NCBI RefSeq assembly: GCF_023380225.1
Contig: NZ_CP093362.1
Coordinates: forward strand, 434,001-498,000
Length of the DNA stretch: 64,000 nucleotides
Direction: 5' to 3'
Source of the DNA: Apilactobacillus apisilvae
GTDB lineage: Bacteria > Bacillota > Bacilli > Lactobacillales > Lactobacillaceae
Shown: positions 7,606 through 17,507 of the stretch, in pieces
Position numbering within the stretch: position 1 is the stretch's first letter
How the letters are laid out: each line of letters begins with the position of its first letter
Notes under the pieces: model-generated
What the model was told of the DNA's origin: nothing
The model's input: only the letters and a program-made list of their open reading frames with translations
The model's database searches: none
Made by a program: the position numbers and the translations under genes

Positions 7606-10600
7606 TCATTTATAAACAACATTACTTTCACCTAATAATTCAATTAGTTTTGAATATAGATAGTGACTATATTTTAAATTAAATTTTTCATTTAATAAGG
7701 TTTTTTGGTCATTTCTAGTTCTAAAAATAATAACTGAATGATTTCCATGATTTTTGCTAATTTCTTGATACAAGGCATTCAAATTTTCATTAGAGTCATG
7801 ATTTTTGTCAATTTTTAAATACCACTTATTATCTTTACTATAATTATTTTCTTTAATAATCTTACTTTTAATATTAGCGGCCGGATATATTTTATTAGCA
7901 ATAACCTGAATATTATTCCTTTTTTCTGATTTTCCTTTTACTAGAATAACCATCCCAGATTTTATCCAATTAATTACATTAGAATAAACATTGGGAAAAA
8001 TTGTAATATTAATCTCACCAGATAGATCGGTTCCATGAGCAAAAGCCATTTGTTTACCATTTTTAGTCCTAATCTGCTTTATTGAGTCCAAATAAAGTAT
8101 TGTATAAAGTTCATTATTTGCATTGGCAATATTATCTGATGATACAATTTTAAATTCACCCAAAAAGTCAAGATACTGTTCGACTGGATGCCCAGATAAA
8201 TAAGCGCCCAAATATTCATTTTCCTTCTGTAATTTTTCATTTTCTTTTAATTCATCAAAATGCTTTATCTTGGGTCTTAAGGCATCAAATAATTCTAAGG
8301 AATTTCCACTTAAATTAATTGATTCAATAAATTCATTAATTGATGCTAGAAGTTCAGAACGATGGTATCCAAAATTATCCATTGCACCTGAATATATAAG
8401 TCCTTTCATCAAATCAATTTTACGATATTTAGGATCAATTCTATGCAAGAATTCTGATAGGCTTTTAAATTTACCATTCTTATCACGTTCATTAATTAAA
8501 TCTCTAACAAAATCACTACGAATACCTTTGATAGAACTTAAACCAAAAATAATTTTATGTTTGAAATATTTAAAGTGACTATAACTCAAGTTAATATTAG
8601 GTCCACAGACTTCAATATTGCGTTTTTTAATTTCAGATAAATAGATTTTTATCTTTTTAGTGTTATTCAAAACTGAATTTAGAATACTAACAAAAAACTG
8701 AATACTATAATGTGACTTTAAATAAGCCAAATCAAAAGCCATTTTACTATAAGCAATTGCATGTGATTTATTAAAACCATAGCTGGCAAACTGTTCAATG
8801 TAATCAAAAGTTTGTTGAGCAATTTCATTATTATAACCTTTTTTAAGGGCACCATTAATAAATTTATTCTTCATAGATTCCATTACGTTATGTTTTTTCT
8901 TACTCATAGCCCTTCTAAGTAAGTCAGCTTCCCCCAATGTAAATCCACCCATAGTGGAAGCAACACGCATAACCTGTTCTTGATAAACAATAATCCCAAA
9001 CGTGGGTCCTAAAATAGGTTTTAATGTCTCATCAGCATATGATACTTTTTCTTGACCTTTTTTTCTTTTAATAAATGTGTCAATATTCCCCATTGGGCCT
9101 GGACGATATAAAGCATCAACTACTGCAACTAAGTTAAAATCTTCTGGATGTAATGCCTTTAGAACTTTTTTGATTCCAGATGACTCAAATTGGAAAATAC
9201 CATTGGTATCTCCATTTTGAAATAAAGATAAAGTTTTTTGATCCGAAAGACTAATCTTTTTAATATTAAAGTTACTATCTACTTCTGTTTTTACATGATC
9301 CACAATATTAGCTAACAAAGATAGATTTCTTAAACCCAAGAAATCAATTTTAAGTAAACCAATTTCTTCAACATAGTTTTTTGAATATTGGGTCATTAAA
9401 ATTCCTTCATTACCATTTTGGAGCGGTGAAGTCTTAAAAAGTTCATTTTTACTTAAAATTAATCCCGCTGCATGTGTAGAATAATGTCTAGGTAATCCCT
9501 CTAACTTTCTAGCAGTTAAAAATAATAACCGATTAAGTGCATTGTCACTAATTAAATTTTTTAGTTTTTGCGATTGTTGGTAAGCTTCATCTAAAGTAAC
9601 ATGCAATTGCTTACTTGGAATCGCATTGCTCCAATCACTCATTTGATAAGTAGCAAGACCAAAAGTTCTTCCAACATCCCTTAAAACCTGTTTTGCCGCC
9701 ATTGTTCCAAAAGTAACAATTTGAGCAACATGGTTATCTCCATATTTATTATGAACATAGTTTAATATTTGTTCTCTTTTATTATCTGGAACATCCAAAT
9801 CAATATCTGGCATTTGTGCACGTTCTTCATTCAAGAAACGTTCAAAAAGTAGATCATATCTAATTGGATCAACATCAGTAATATATAAGCAATAAGAAAC
9901 TAAAGAGCCAGCAGCAGAACCCCTTCCTGGTCCGGTCATAATTTTATTTTTGTGGGCATAGTTAATAACATCCCAAACAATCAAAAAATAATCATCAAAA
10001 CCCATTCGATTAATAACAGATAACTCGTAATTTAAACGATCATAATATTTTGAACGTTTATTTTCATTAATGTTGAGCTCCTTAAAACGATTATTAAGGC
10101 CAACTTGGCATAATTGATATAAAAAATCCTTAGAAGATATACCTTTATCATTTTGAAAAGTGGGCAATTGTGGTTGTTTTTTTTCAATATCAACGTGAGT
10201 ATTTTTGATAATCTCTTCATTATTGTGAATGGCTTCACTGTAATTGTTAAATGAAAAATGATTAATAATATTTTCTTTGGGCTTTAACCAATCATCGTCA
10301 AATAAAGAGCTTTCCTGTAATGGGTTAGACAAACGTTCGCCAGAATTAACACAGTTAAGAACTTTTAAGGCAAAGGAATCTTCCTTATCCAAAATCTTGT
10401 TTTTAGCAAAAGCAATTTTTTTAATATCTAAATTATCACTAATTATATCAATATTATTGCTATAATTTCCTATATCAATGTCACTAAAGCCAAAATAAAT
10501 ATCATTTTTACTAGTATACTTAGATAAAGTGTCAATAAATTGAGATAAGGTATCTTTATCATTTCTTTTAATTAAAGCTGAAAGTTCACCATAGTTAGGA

Positions 10601-10971
10601 ACAATAATAAATAAATCGGATAAAAATTCTAAATAATCATTTATATCCAGAATCTTAGAAGCAGTCATTTTTTTAGTTGAAATCTGCATTAGATTTTGAT
10701 ACCCGCGATTATTCTTAGCAATTAGTACAATCAGACATTTTTCATTAATTTCGCTTAAATTATTTACTTGTAGTGTAAGCCCTATAATTGGATGAATATT
10801 ATTTTGTATACACTTATTATAAAATTCAATTGATCCATACATAACATTTTCATCTGTTAATGCTAATGAATCATAGCCTCTTTGTTTAGCAACTTCAATT
10901 AAGTTATCAATCGATATGGTGCTTTGTAGTAAGCTATAAGAACTAATAATATTAAGTGGCGAATAGTTCAT
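7606..10971 (-). CDS. dnaE: DNA polymerase III alpha subunit DnaE
   Basis: One of the two replicative polymerases of Firmicutes; it extends RNA primers before handing over to PolC. The 1121-residue protein has an N-terminal PHP domain (about 1-200), the polymerase core with GPGRGSAAGSLVSY and the catalytic PDIDLD near residue 387, a helix-hairpin-helix region and an OB fold near the C-terminus (GTDLSGEINITIFPNVY). Metal-binding His of the PHP domain seem lost: the usual HLQVHSGYS-like start is here IISSYS and the usual DDH is DEN. The gene has an extended -10 promoter and is divergent from a DUF2929 gene. Confidence 0.96.
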   Translation of the reverse strand: MNYSPLNIISSYSLLQSTISIDNLIEVAKQRGYDSLALTDENVMYGSIEFYNKCIQNNIHPIIGLTLQVNNLSEINEKCLIVLIAKNNRGYQNLMQISTKKMTASKILDINDYLEFLSDLFIIVPNYGELSALIKRNDKDTLSQFIDTLSKYTSKNDIYFGFSDIDIGNYSNNIDIISDNLDIKKIAFAKNKILDKEDSFALKVLNCVNSGERLSNPLQESSLFDDDWLKPKENIINHFSFNNYSEAIHNNEEIIKNTHVDIEKKQPQLPTFQNDKGISSKDFLYQLCQVGLNNRFKELNINENKRSKYYDRLNYELSVINRMGFDDYFLIVWDVINYAHKNKIMTGPGRGSAAGSLVSYCLYITDVDPIRYDLLFERFLNEERAQMPDIDLDVPDNKREQILNYVHNKYGDNHVAQIVTFGTMAAKQVLRDVGRTFGLATYQMSDWSNAIPSKQLHVTLDEAYQQSQKLKNLISDNALNRLLFLTARKLEGLPRHYSTHAAGLILSKNELFKTSPLQNGNEGILMTQYSKNYVEEIGLLKIDFLGLRNLSLLANIVDHVKTEVDSNFNIKKISLSDQKTLSLFQNGDTNGIFQFESSGIKKVLKALHPEDFNLVAVVDALYRPGPMGNIDTFIKRKKGQEKVSYADETLKPILGPTFGIIVYQEQVMRVASTMGGFTLGEADLLRRAMSKKKHNVMESMKNKFINGALKKGYNNEIAQQTFDYIEQFASYGFNKSHAIAYSKMAFDLAYLKSHYSIQFFVSILNSVLNNTKKIKIYLSEIKKRNIEVCGPNINLSYSHFKYFKHKIIFGLSSIKGIRSDFVRDLINERDKNGKFKSLSEFLHRIDPKYRKIDLMKGLIYSGAMDNFGYHRSELLASINEFIESINLSGNSLELFDALRPKIKHFDELKENEKLQKENEYLGAYLSGHPVEQYLDFLGEFKIVSSDNIANANNELYTILYLDSIKQIRTKNGKQMAFAHGTDLSGEINITIFPNVYSNVINWIKSGMVILVKGKSEKRNNIQVIANKIYPAANIKSKIIKENNYSKDNKWYLKIDKNHDSNENLNALYQEISKNHGNHSVIIFRTRNDQKTLLNEKFNLKYSHYLYSKLIELLGESNVVYK

Positions 10972-10999
10972 TAATAATCATCCCTTTCTAATATTTATA

Positions 11000-11008
11000 A
11001 TTATAACA
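11000..11008 (-). promoter_or_regulatory. Extended -10 promoter of dnaE
   Basis: The minus strand carries TGTTATAAT, a perfect -10 with the extended TGn, about 30 bases upstream of the dnaE start codon. No convincing -35 hexamer is seen, which is acceptable for extended -10 promoters. Confidence 0.6.
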
Positions 11009-11065
11009 AATAATAACAACTGAAAAACTCGTTTGTATTTGAAACTGTATTTGTAAATCGAATTG

Positions 11066-11074
11066 TGATAAAAT
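11066..11074 (+). promoter_or_regulatory. Extended -10 promoter of the DUF2929 gene
   Basis: TGATAAAAT (TGn plus TAAAAT) lies 27 bases before the ATG at 11101. The same nonamer occurs before ppsR. The -35 region is weak. Confidence 0.5.
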
Positions 11075-11100
11075 TTTTATGAATTGCGAGGTGGATAATA

Positions 11101-11289
11101 ATGAGATTTGTTTCTAAAAATTTAATAGTTATTTTTTGGTCTGCAATTTTCGGTGAAATTATAGGATATATTGTTAGCCAATTGGAAAATTACGCATATA
11201 ATTCAACTACTATCGCAGTTGTTACAGTAATTACTGCACTAATTTTAGTTAACGGTGTAACTGCAATTTCTGGAAATGCAACGAAATAG
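11101..11289 (+). CDS. Small membrane protein, DUF2929 family
   Basis: A 62-residue protein made almost entirely of two hydrophobic segments (about residues 8-28 and 36-57) separated by a short polar loop, SQLENYAYNSTT. It fits the DUF2929 family, which is commonly found divergent from dnaE in lactobacilli and bacilli; no function is known. A good ribosome binding site (GAGGTGG) precedes the ATG. Its original 3' terminator seems to have been split by the IS element that starts 20 bases after the stop codon. Confidence 0.75.
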   Translation: MRFVSKNLIVIFWSAIFGEIIGYIVSQLENYAYNSTTIAVVTVITALILVNGVTAISGNATK

Positions 11290-11308
11290 AAAAAAAGAGC
11301 CTAATGAA

Positions 11309-11330
11309 GTGACCCCCAAAAGTTGGACAA
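11309..11330 (+). repeat. Left inverted repeat of the IS element
   Basis: Begins GTGACCCCC and ends TTGGACAA; matches the right repeat at 21 of 22 bases. Its inner part also pairs with 11345-11355 to form a hairpin over the transposase ribosome binding site. Confidence 0.9.
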
Positions 11331-11360
11331 GAAATTGTTCAATATTTTGGGGGTCATTTT

Positions 11361-12692
11361 TTGGTTAAATTTAGTTATGAATTTAAATTAAATGTTGTTT
11401 TAGAATATCTACAAGGATATGGTTCCACTTATCTTTGTAAAAAATATAATATTGTGAATCCTAGTACTGTTTTACTATGGATTAATATGTATAAAGCCTA
11501 CGGCTTAAAGGGTTTAATTGTAAGAAATTACGGTAAAGTGTATTCTGGTGAGTATAAAATAAAAGTGCTGAATTGGATGCACACTCAACAAAAGTCATAT
11601 CCAGAAACAGCACTTCATTTCAATATATCTGCCAGTAGTACCATCTTCACTTGGCAGAGAAGAATGGAGACTAAAGGTATACGTTCATTATACAACAAAC
11701 GTGGCCGTCCTAAAATGCAGAAAACTGAATTAAAAGTAACCTCATGTCAAAAAAATTTAGCTAATGAATACATGATTAAGTATGTGTATACAAAAATTCA
11801 AATGAAACATCCTAAGAGTAGTAAATTTGAGGTTGTACATAAGCTGATTAATCAATTAAAATCTTTATCTAAAAGTTATATTTTACAGGTAATTCAATAT
11901 TCTCGCAGTGTTTATTACTATAACTTGAAGAAAGCGAAGCTTTCTTATGATAATTCTTACATTGAAAATAAAATCAAAAATATTATTATTAAGCACGCTG
12001 CTTACGGATATCGCAGAATAACTGCAGTATTAAGACAATCAGGCCTGAAAATTAATCATAAACGTGTACAAAATATAATGAAACGTAATAATTGGCAATG
12101 TAAATTGTTTAGTCGACGCAAACGTAAGTATAATTCATATAAAGGTCAAGTAGGCAGAATTGCTAATAATATATTAAATGGTGATTTTACAGCCAATAAA
12201 TTTGGTCAAAAAATTACTACTGATGTTAGTGAATTTAGATATGGCAATGAAGATATAAACCATCGGGTTTATTTATCACCAGTAATGGATTTATATTCAG
12301 ACAAAATATTATCTTTTAATATTAGTAGACATCCAAATGTAAGTTTTACTTTAAAAGCACTAAATGAAGCAATGCTTAATCTAAAATCATTACCTTATAG
12401 AACTATTGTACATAGTGATCAAGGTTTTCAATATCAACATCATAGTTGGGTTAATACATTGAAAAAATATAATGCGATTCAGTCTATGTCCCGTAAAGGG
12501 ACATGCTTAGATAATGCACAGATGGAATCATTTTTTCATATTATGAAAAGTGAAATGATGAATGTTCATTATAATACAAAAGAATCCTTAATCCATGCCA
12601 TGAAAGTATGGATTAAGGATTACAATAATAATAGAATAAAAGAAAAACTAGGATACCAGTCACCAAATAAATATTTGGGATTAATATCCTAG
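11361..12692 (+). CDS. IS3-family DDE transposase (OrfA and OrfB in one frame)
   Basis: Cuts and joins the element ends. The 443-residue protein has two N-terminal helix-turn-helix segments (about 1-45 and 55-105, IS150 OrfA-like), an HTH_21 segment (about 195-245, ending KRVQNIMKRNNW) and an rve integrase core with Asp288 (TTDVSEF), Asp353 (HSDQGF) and Glu389 (QMESFF), giving the classic D-D-35-E spacing. The start is TTG at 11361 with GGGGG seven bases upstream. IS3 elements usually make OrfAB by -1 frameshifting; here both parts are in one frame, with a run of seven A at 11749-11755 near the expected junction. No internal stop, so it may be active. Confidence 0.92.
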   Translation: MVKFSYEFKLNVVLEYLQGYGSTYLCKKYNIVNPSTVLLWINMYKAYGLKGLIVRNYGKVYSGEYKIKVLNWMHTQQKSYPETALHFNISASSTIFTWQRRMETKGIRSLYNKRGRPKMQKTELKVTSCQKNLANEYMIKYVYTKIQMKHPKSSKFEVVHKLINQLKSLSKSYILQVIQYSRSVYYYNLKKAKLSYDNSYIENKIKNIIIKHAAYGYRRITAVLRQSGLKINHKRVQNIMKRNNWQCKLFSRRKRKYNSYKGQVGRIANNILNGDFTANKFGQKITTDVSEFRYGNEDINHRVYLSPVMDLYSDKILSFNISRHPNVSFTLKALNEAMLNLKSLPYRTIVHSDQGFQYQHHSWVNTLKKYNAIQSMSRKGTCLDNAQMESFFHIMKSEMMNVHYNTKESLIHAMKVWIKDYNNNRIKEKLGYQSPNKYLGLIS

Positions 12693-12698
12693 TAAAAG

Positions 12699-12720
12699 TT
12701 GTCCAACTTTTGGGGTTCAC
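12699..12720 (+). repeat. Right inverted repeat of the IS element
   Basis: Reverse complement begins GTGAACCCC and ends TTGGACAA; one mismatch to the left repeat. It starts seven bases after the transposase stop codon. Confidence 0.9.
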
Positions 12721-12753
12721 ATCATAAGCAAAAAATGCTTAAGCTCTTTTATT

Positions 12754-15336
12754 TTAGTCAAATATTAATTTATCATCGTTTAATTTAATATTAATTGTAG
12801 ATTTAGGCTTTATTTTATTACCAATAATCATTTTAGCTAGTGGTGTTTCTACATATCGAGTAACAAATCTCTGTAATGGCCTAGCACCATATTGAGGTTC
12901 ATAACCATTGTTTGCTAACCAACTTAGTGCTTCATCGCTAATGTTAATCGTAATTTGTTGATCTTTCAAACGAAAAGAAAGCTTATCAATCAACTTATTA
13001 ACAATAGATTTAACATTATTTAATGATAAAGGTTTAAACATAATGACATCATCAATTCGATTCAAAAATTCAGGTTTAAAACTAGTTTTTAATAAATCAT
13101 CAACATCTTGCTTGGCTTTATCATTAATATCACCATTTTCATCGGTACCATTTAATAAAATGTCAGATCCTAAATTAGATGTCATAATTAAAATTGTATT
13201 CTTAAAATCAATTGTTCGACCTTGCCCATCAGTTAATCTACCATCATCCAATACCTGTAATAAGATATTGAAGACATCTGGGTGAGCTTTTTCAATTTCA
13301 TCAAACAATACAATTGTATAGGGATTTCTTCTAACCGCCTCAGTTAATTGTCCACCTTCTTCATAACCAACATATCCTGGAGCTGCACCGACTAATCTTG
13401 AGACAGAAGCTTTTTCCATATATTCAGACATGTCGATTCTAACCATATGGTCTTCAGAATCGAACAAGTTAACAGCTAAAGATTTAGCTAATTCAGTTTT
13501 ACCAACACCAGTAGGTCCAAGAAATAGGAATGATCCTAAAGGCTTACTTGGATCTTGCAAACCAGCTCTTGATCTTAAAACAGCATCTGAAACGGCTTCT
13601 ACTGCTTCATCTTGACCAATTACACGTTGATGTAAATTATCATCTAAATGTAAAAGCTTAGAACGTTCACCTTGCATCAACCTAGTAACCGGAATTCCAG
13701 TTTCACGGCTTAAAACATTCCCAATTTCATTTTCAGTAACTGACTCACTAACCAGCCAATCATTAGTATGATCTTGGCTTTCCATTTTGCTAAGTTCATC
13801 TTCCAGCTTAGGAATAGTCCCATGTTGTAAAACCGCGGCTTTATTCAAGTCATATGAACTTTCAGCTTGTTGTAAATCATTCTTTGCTTGATCTAATTCA
13901 CGCTTCTTGTCACCTAATTTTTGAATAGAAGCTTTTTCTTGTTGCCATCTACCATTTAAATTATTAACTTTTTCTTTTAAATCAGCTAATTCGGGTTCCA
14001 ATTTAGATAAACGATTCTTAGATTCGTCATCAGTTTCATTTTTTAATGCTGCTTCTTCGACTTCGGCACGAATTAATTTACGATGAGCTTGATCTAATTC
14101 AGTTGGACTAGAGTTCATTTCTACTTCAATTGTTGATGAGGCTTCATCAACCAAGTCAATTGCTTTGTCAGGTAGAAAACGATCTGTAATATAACGATCT
14201 GATAATTTTGCGGCTGAAACTAGAGCATTATCATGAATTCTTACTCCGTGGTGAATTTCTAAACGTTCTTTGATCCCACGTAGAATTGTAACTGTATCTT
14301 CAACACTAGGTTCTTTCACACTAACTCTTTGGAAACGACGTTCCAGAGCCTTATCTTTTTCAAGGTATTTACGGTATTCATCTAATGTTGTTGCACCGAT
14401 TAAATGTAAATCACCACGAGCTAGCATTGGCTTTAACATGTTACCAGCATCCATACTACCTTCTGATTTACCAGCTCCAACAATATTGTGAATTTCATCA
14501 ATAAACATGATGATTTTACCCTCAGATTTTTTAACTGCTTTTAAAACTGCCTTCAATCTTTCTTCAAATTCACCACGATATTTGGCTCCAGCAATTAATG
14601 AACTCATATCCAGTTCAAATAATTGTTTGTCTTTTAAATTATCAGGTACATCATTGACCGCAATTCGTTTGGCTAGGCCTTCAACAATAGCTGTTTTACC
14701 TACACCAGGGTCACCTAAAAGAATGGGGTTATTCTTGGTCATTCTTGATAAGATTCTAATTACATCTAAAATTTCTTCATCACGACCAATAATTGGTCCT
14801 AATTTTCCGGCACGAGCTTCTTTAACTAAATCCACTCCATATTTTTTAAGTGCCTGGAAGTTATCTTCTTGGTTTTTAGAAGTCACCTTTTCACCTCCAC
14901 GAATTTTTTCAACTTCATTTATAACTTTTTGTTTATTAATATCTTTATCTTTTAAATAATCAGCTAGCTTATTTCCACTAACATCCATCAAAGCAATGGT
15001 TAAAGTATCCATTGCAATATATTGATCGCCTAATTTATCTTTAATTTTATTAGCATTTTGAATTAATTGATACATACTAGATGAAATATTTTGACCATAA
15101 GATATATTACTACCTTCTACAGTAGAAATTTCGTCCAATTCATTATCAATTTCTTTTTCTAAAGATTTCAAATCTAACCCTAAGCCAGAATAAACTTGAC
15201 GTGCTAACTCACCTGGTTGAATTAAGAATTTAAATAAATGTGCAATTGTTATTTCTTGATGTTTACGGTTAACTGCTACTTTTTGTGCTTCTGCAAGTGC
15301 TTGGGTAACCGCTTCTGTTAAATCATCTGGATTCAA
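12754..15336 (-). CDS. clpB: Disaggregase ClpB (Hsp100)
   Basis: ATP-driven hexamer that pulls proteins out of aggregates together with DnaK, DnaJ and GrpE, all encoded near the other end of the window. The 860-residue protein has an N-terminal Clp repeat domain (1-145), a first AAA+ domain with Walker A GDPGVGKT near 208, the coiled-coil middle domain (about 400-525), and a second AAA+ domain with GPTGVGKT near 605. The start is TTG at 15336, matching the usual N-terminus MNP-DLTEA. A CtsR operator lies upstream, so it belongs to the CtsR regulon rather than the HrcA one. The IS element lies just past its 3' end. Confidence 0.96.
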   Translation of the reverse strand: MNPDDLTEAVTQALAEAQKVAVNRKHQEITIAHLFKFLIQPGELARQVYSGLGLDLKSLEKEIDNELDEISTVEGSNISYGQNISSSMYQLIQNANKIKDKLGDQYIAMDTLTIALMDVSGNKLADYLKDKDINKQKVINEVEKIRGGEKVTSKNQEDNFQALKKYGVDLVKEARAGKLGPIIGRDEEILDVIRILSRMTKNNPILLGDPGVGKTAIVEGLAKRIAVNDVPDNLKDKQLFELDMSSLIAGAKYRGEFEERLKAVLKAVKKSEGKIIMFIDEIHNIVGAGKSEGSMDAGNMLKPMLARGDLHLIGATTLDEYRKYLEKDKALERRFQRVSVKEPSVEDTVTILRGIKERLEIHHGVRIHDNALVSAAKLSDRYITDRFLPDKAIDLVDEASSTIEVEMNSSPTELDQAHRKLIRAEVEEAALKNETDDESKNRLSKLEPELADLKEKVNNLNGRWQQEKASIQKLGDKKRELDQAKNDLQQAESSYDLNKAAVLQHGTIPKLEDELSKMESQDHTNDWLVSESVTENEIGNVLSRETGIPVTRLMQGERSKLLHLDDNLHQRVIGQDEAVEAVSDAVLRSRAGLQDPSKPLGSFLFLGPTGVGKTELAKSLAVNLFDSEDHMVRIDMSEYMEKASVSRLVGAAPGYVGYEEGGQLTEAVRRNPYTIVLFDEIEKAHPDVFNILLQVLDDGRLTDGQGRTIDFKNTILIMTSNLGSDILLNGTDENGDINDKAKQDVDDLLKTSFKPEFLNRIDDVIMFKPLSLNNVKSIVNKLIDKLSFRLKDQQITINISDEALSWLANNGYEPQYGARPLQRFVTRYVETPLAKMIIGNKIKPKSTINIKLNDDKLIFD

Positions 15337-15360
15337 TATATTCCACCCACCTTTAATAAT

Positions 15361-15398
15361 AAAAAAATACTTGTGAGTAAATTTTTAACTCACAAGTA
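15361..15398 (-). terminator. Hairpin with T-run between pepT and clpB (terminator or clpB leader attenuator)
   Basis: Perfect 11-bp arms TACTTGTGAGT (15368-15378 and 15388-15398) with a 9-base spacer are followed on the minus strand by seven T. By position it would terminate pepT, but the CtsR operator that should control clpB lies upstream of it, so clpB mRNA may have to read through. The arms do not match CIRCE. Confidence 0.75.
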
Positions 15399-15433
15399 CT
15401 ATATTAACAAAACGATAATTCAATTAAAAATAA

Positions 15434-15450
15434 TTTGACCTTTATTGACC
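15434..15450 (-). promoter_or_regulatory. CtsR operator of clpB
   Basis: Minus strand GGTCAATAAAGGTCAAA, a tandem heptamer match to the CtsR consensus (RGTCAAA-NAN-RGTCAAA) with one base off. It begins right after the pepT stop codon. A weak promoter (TTGGTC, 18 bases, TTTAAT) overlaps it. CtsR is known to repress clp genes and release them on heat stress; ctsR itself is not in the window. Confidence 0.88.
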
Positions 15451-15452
15451 AA

Positions 15453-16688
15453 TTATTTTTTAGTATTTAAATTTGCAATTTCGATTAATAAATCACATGC
15501 TTTTTCCATTGTTTGTAATGAAACATACTCAAAACGCCCATGCATGTTTTCACCGCCAGCAAAAATATTAGGTGTTGGCAAACCCATAAATGAAATCTTA
15601 GATCCATCAGTACCACCACGAACAGGAAAAATATCTGGATTAATTCCAACATTATTCATTGCTTTCTCAGCCAAATCTACCACTGACATATCCTGATGAA
15701 TAATTTTGGCCATATTATAATATTGATCTTTAATATCAACAGATATGATATCTTCAGAAAAGTTATCATTAATTTCATCGGCAATTTTTTTAAAGTATTG
15801 CTTACGACTTTCAAATCTGGATTCATCATGGTCTCTAATAATATAGCTTAATTTAGCTTGATCAACAGTTCCTTCAATATTAGTTAGAAAGTAAAATCCC
15901 TCACGCCCATCAGTATATTCGGGACTTTCGTATTTAGGTAAGCTTTGGTTAAATTGCATTCCTAATAAGGCAGCATTAACCATTACATTTTTAGCTTCAC
16001 CAGGATGAACATCGGTACCTTTTATGTTAACGACTGCAGATGCTGCATTAAAAGTTTCGTACTGTAACTGGCCTAAAGATCCACCATCAACTGTATAGGC
16101 AATATCGGCACCAAAGTCTTTTACATCAAAGTTATCGGCACCAGTGCCAATTTCTTCATCAGGGCCAAATGCAATTTCAATTTCACCATGTTTAATTTCC
16201 GGATGATTTAATAAATAATCCATTGATGTAATAATTTCAGCAACTCCTGCTTTATCATCAGCACCTAATAAGGTATTACCATCAGTAGTGATAAGAGTTT
16301 GACCCTTATACTTTTTAAGGCTGGAAAAAACTTTTGGATCTAATGTATATTCACTATTGCCTAATTTAATTTTAGATTGACCATCGTAATGATCAATAAT
16401 TTGTGGATTAATATTTTCGGAATTAAAATCAGCTGTATCAACATGTGAAATAAAGCCAATTTTGGTGACATTACCATCAATATTAGATGGTAACGTAGCG
16501 AAAACGTATCCGCTACGCTCATTAGTTCTTACGTTGGATAGTCCAATTGACTTTAATTGTTCTTTTAAATCATTTAAAAATTCAACCTCAAAATTTGATG
16601 AAGGAATTGTTTTGGATTCTTCATTTGAACGAGTATTAATTTGAACATAACTTAAAAATCTTGGCAATAAGGATTCATACTTATGCAT
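15453..16688 (-). CDS. pepT: Tripeptidase PepT (M20 family)
   Basis: Zinc aminopeptidase that removes the N-terminal residue from tripeptides in the cytoplasm, part of peptide use in lactobacilli. The 411-residue protein shows the M20 metal-site motifs: [12 protein letters not shown] (His and catalytic Asp), [14 protein letters not shown] (bridging Asp), and [14 protein letters not shown] (catalytic and metal Glu), plus the late His in the [13 protein letters not shown] segment. Length is typical. It stands alone between Nif3 family and clpB genes; the CtsR box of clpB begins immediately after its stop codon. Confidence 0.95.
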   Translation of the reverse strand: MHKYESLLPRFLSYVQINTRSNEESKTIPSSNFEVEFLNDLKEQLKSIGLSNVRTNERSGYVFATLPSNIDGNVTKIGFISHVDTADFNSENINPQIIDHYDGQSKIKLGNSEYTLDPKVFSSLKKYKGQTLITTDGNTLLGADDKAGVAEIITSMDYLLNHPEIKHGEIEIAFGPDEEIGTGADNFDVKDFGADIAYTVDGGSLGQLQYETFNAASAVVNIKGTDVHPGEAKNVMVNAALLGMQFNQSLPKYESPEYTDGREGFYFLTNIEGTVDQAKLSYIIRDHDESRFESRKQYFKKIADEINDNFSEDIISVDIKDQYYNMAKIIHQDMSVVDLAEKAMNNVGINPDIFPVRGGTDGSKISFMGLPTPNIFAGGENMHGRFEYVSLQTMEKACDLLIEIANLNTKK

Positions 16689-16703
16689 AATAATTAGCTC
16701 CTT

Positions 16704-17507
16704 TTAAATAAAAGTAAATGGATCAGTATTTAAACTAGATTCTATCACATCTATATTCCATTCAAACTGATTAGACCATTCTCTAAACATTTTTGCTAAA
16801 TAAGGCCTACAAATACTTTCAATATGATGCCCTGGATCAACTACTGAAAACTTATCAGCTAAAATATCATGACCTACATGATAATAAACATCACCTGTTA
16901 CATAAACATCTGCACCCTTATTTTTTGCTATATTAAAGAATTTACCACCATCTCCACCTAATACAGCAACTTTTTTAATCGAATTATTAGGCGTGTTGCT
17001 AATTAATCTTAATCCTTCAACTTTAAACTGCTTTTTACAAAAGTTAGCAAAATCTAATACATTCATTTCTGTGGGTAATTCACCAATACGCCCCATAAAA
17101 TACTTTCGATTGTTAATTTCTTTTTGATAAACAAGGCCCTTAGTGTTAGTTAATTTTAATCTTTCAGCAAGCCAATCATTCATCCCATTAATTGCATTAT
17201 CTAGATTGGTGTGAGCTGAATATACAGTAATATGATGTTCAATTATTTTGGCATACATTTCATTTTGTGGAATACTTAAATCTAAATTTTTGGCAGGGCG
17301 AAAAATTAATGGATGATGGGAAAATATAAAATCAACATGATTATTAATAGCCTCATCAACAACTTCAGGTCTTACATCTAAAGTAGTCATTACTTTATGA
17401 ACATTTTGATTTAATGAACCAATTTGTAAACCAATCGGATCACCATCAACCGCAATGCTCTTAGGTGCAAACTTTTCAAATTGTTTTACCAAATCAAACA
17501 CTTTCAT
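16704..17507 (-). CDS. Nif3-like dinuclear metal-centre protein
   Basis: A 267-residue member of the NIF3/YqfO/GTP cyclohydrolase I type 2 family, which forms hexamers with two metal ions per subunit; biological role is not firmly known. Metal-site residues are visible in FSHHPLIF (His64, His65), in SAHTNLDN and in VDPGHHIES near the C-terminus. It lacks the inserted PII-like domain of longer family members such as Bacillus YqfO. It follows trmK directly (stop and start codons adjacent), the conserved rpoD-trmK-nif3 arrangement. Confidence 0.88.
   Translation of the reverse strand: MKVFDLVKQFEKFAPKSIAVDGDPIGLQIGSLNQNVHKVMTTLDVRPEVVDEAINNHVDFIFSHHPLIFRPAKNLDLSIPQNEMYAKIIEHHITVYSAHTNLDNAINGMNDWLAERLKLTNTKGLVYQKEINNRKYFMGRIGELPTEMNVLDFANFCKKQFKVEGLRLISNTPNNSIKKVAVLGGDGGKFFNIAKNKGADVYVTGDVYYHVGHDILADKFSVVDPGHHIESICRPYLAKMFREWSNQFEWNIDVIESSLNTDPFTFI

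Larger units (their letters stand above)
11309..12720 (+). mobile_element. Insertion sequence, IS3 family (IS150-like)
   Basis: A 1412-bp element bounded by 22-bp inverted repeats (GTGACCCCCAAAAGTTGGAC... and its partner) that match at 21 of 22 positions, and carrying one long transposase frame. The element looks intact. No target-site duplication is visible: flanking bases are GAA on the left and ATC on the right. It lies between the DUF2929 gene and clpB, in what was a terminator hairpin. Confidence 0.92.

Noticed and set aside
11303..12726. Target-site duplication of the IS element
   Set aside because: No matching direct repeat of 3-5 bases is seen next to the inverted repeats.
14507..14959. 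150-residue open frame antisense to clpB
   Set aside because: A shadow of the clpB coding frame; no ribosome binding site and no recognisable protein.
15361..15398. Possible CIRCE element at clpB (inverted repeat with 9-base spacer)
   Set aside because: The arms TACTTGTGAGT do not match CIRCE arms, and the T-run fits a terminator; clpB has a clear CtsR box instead.
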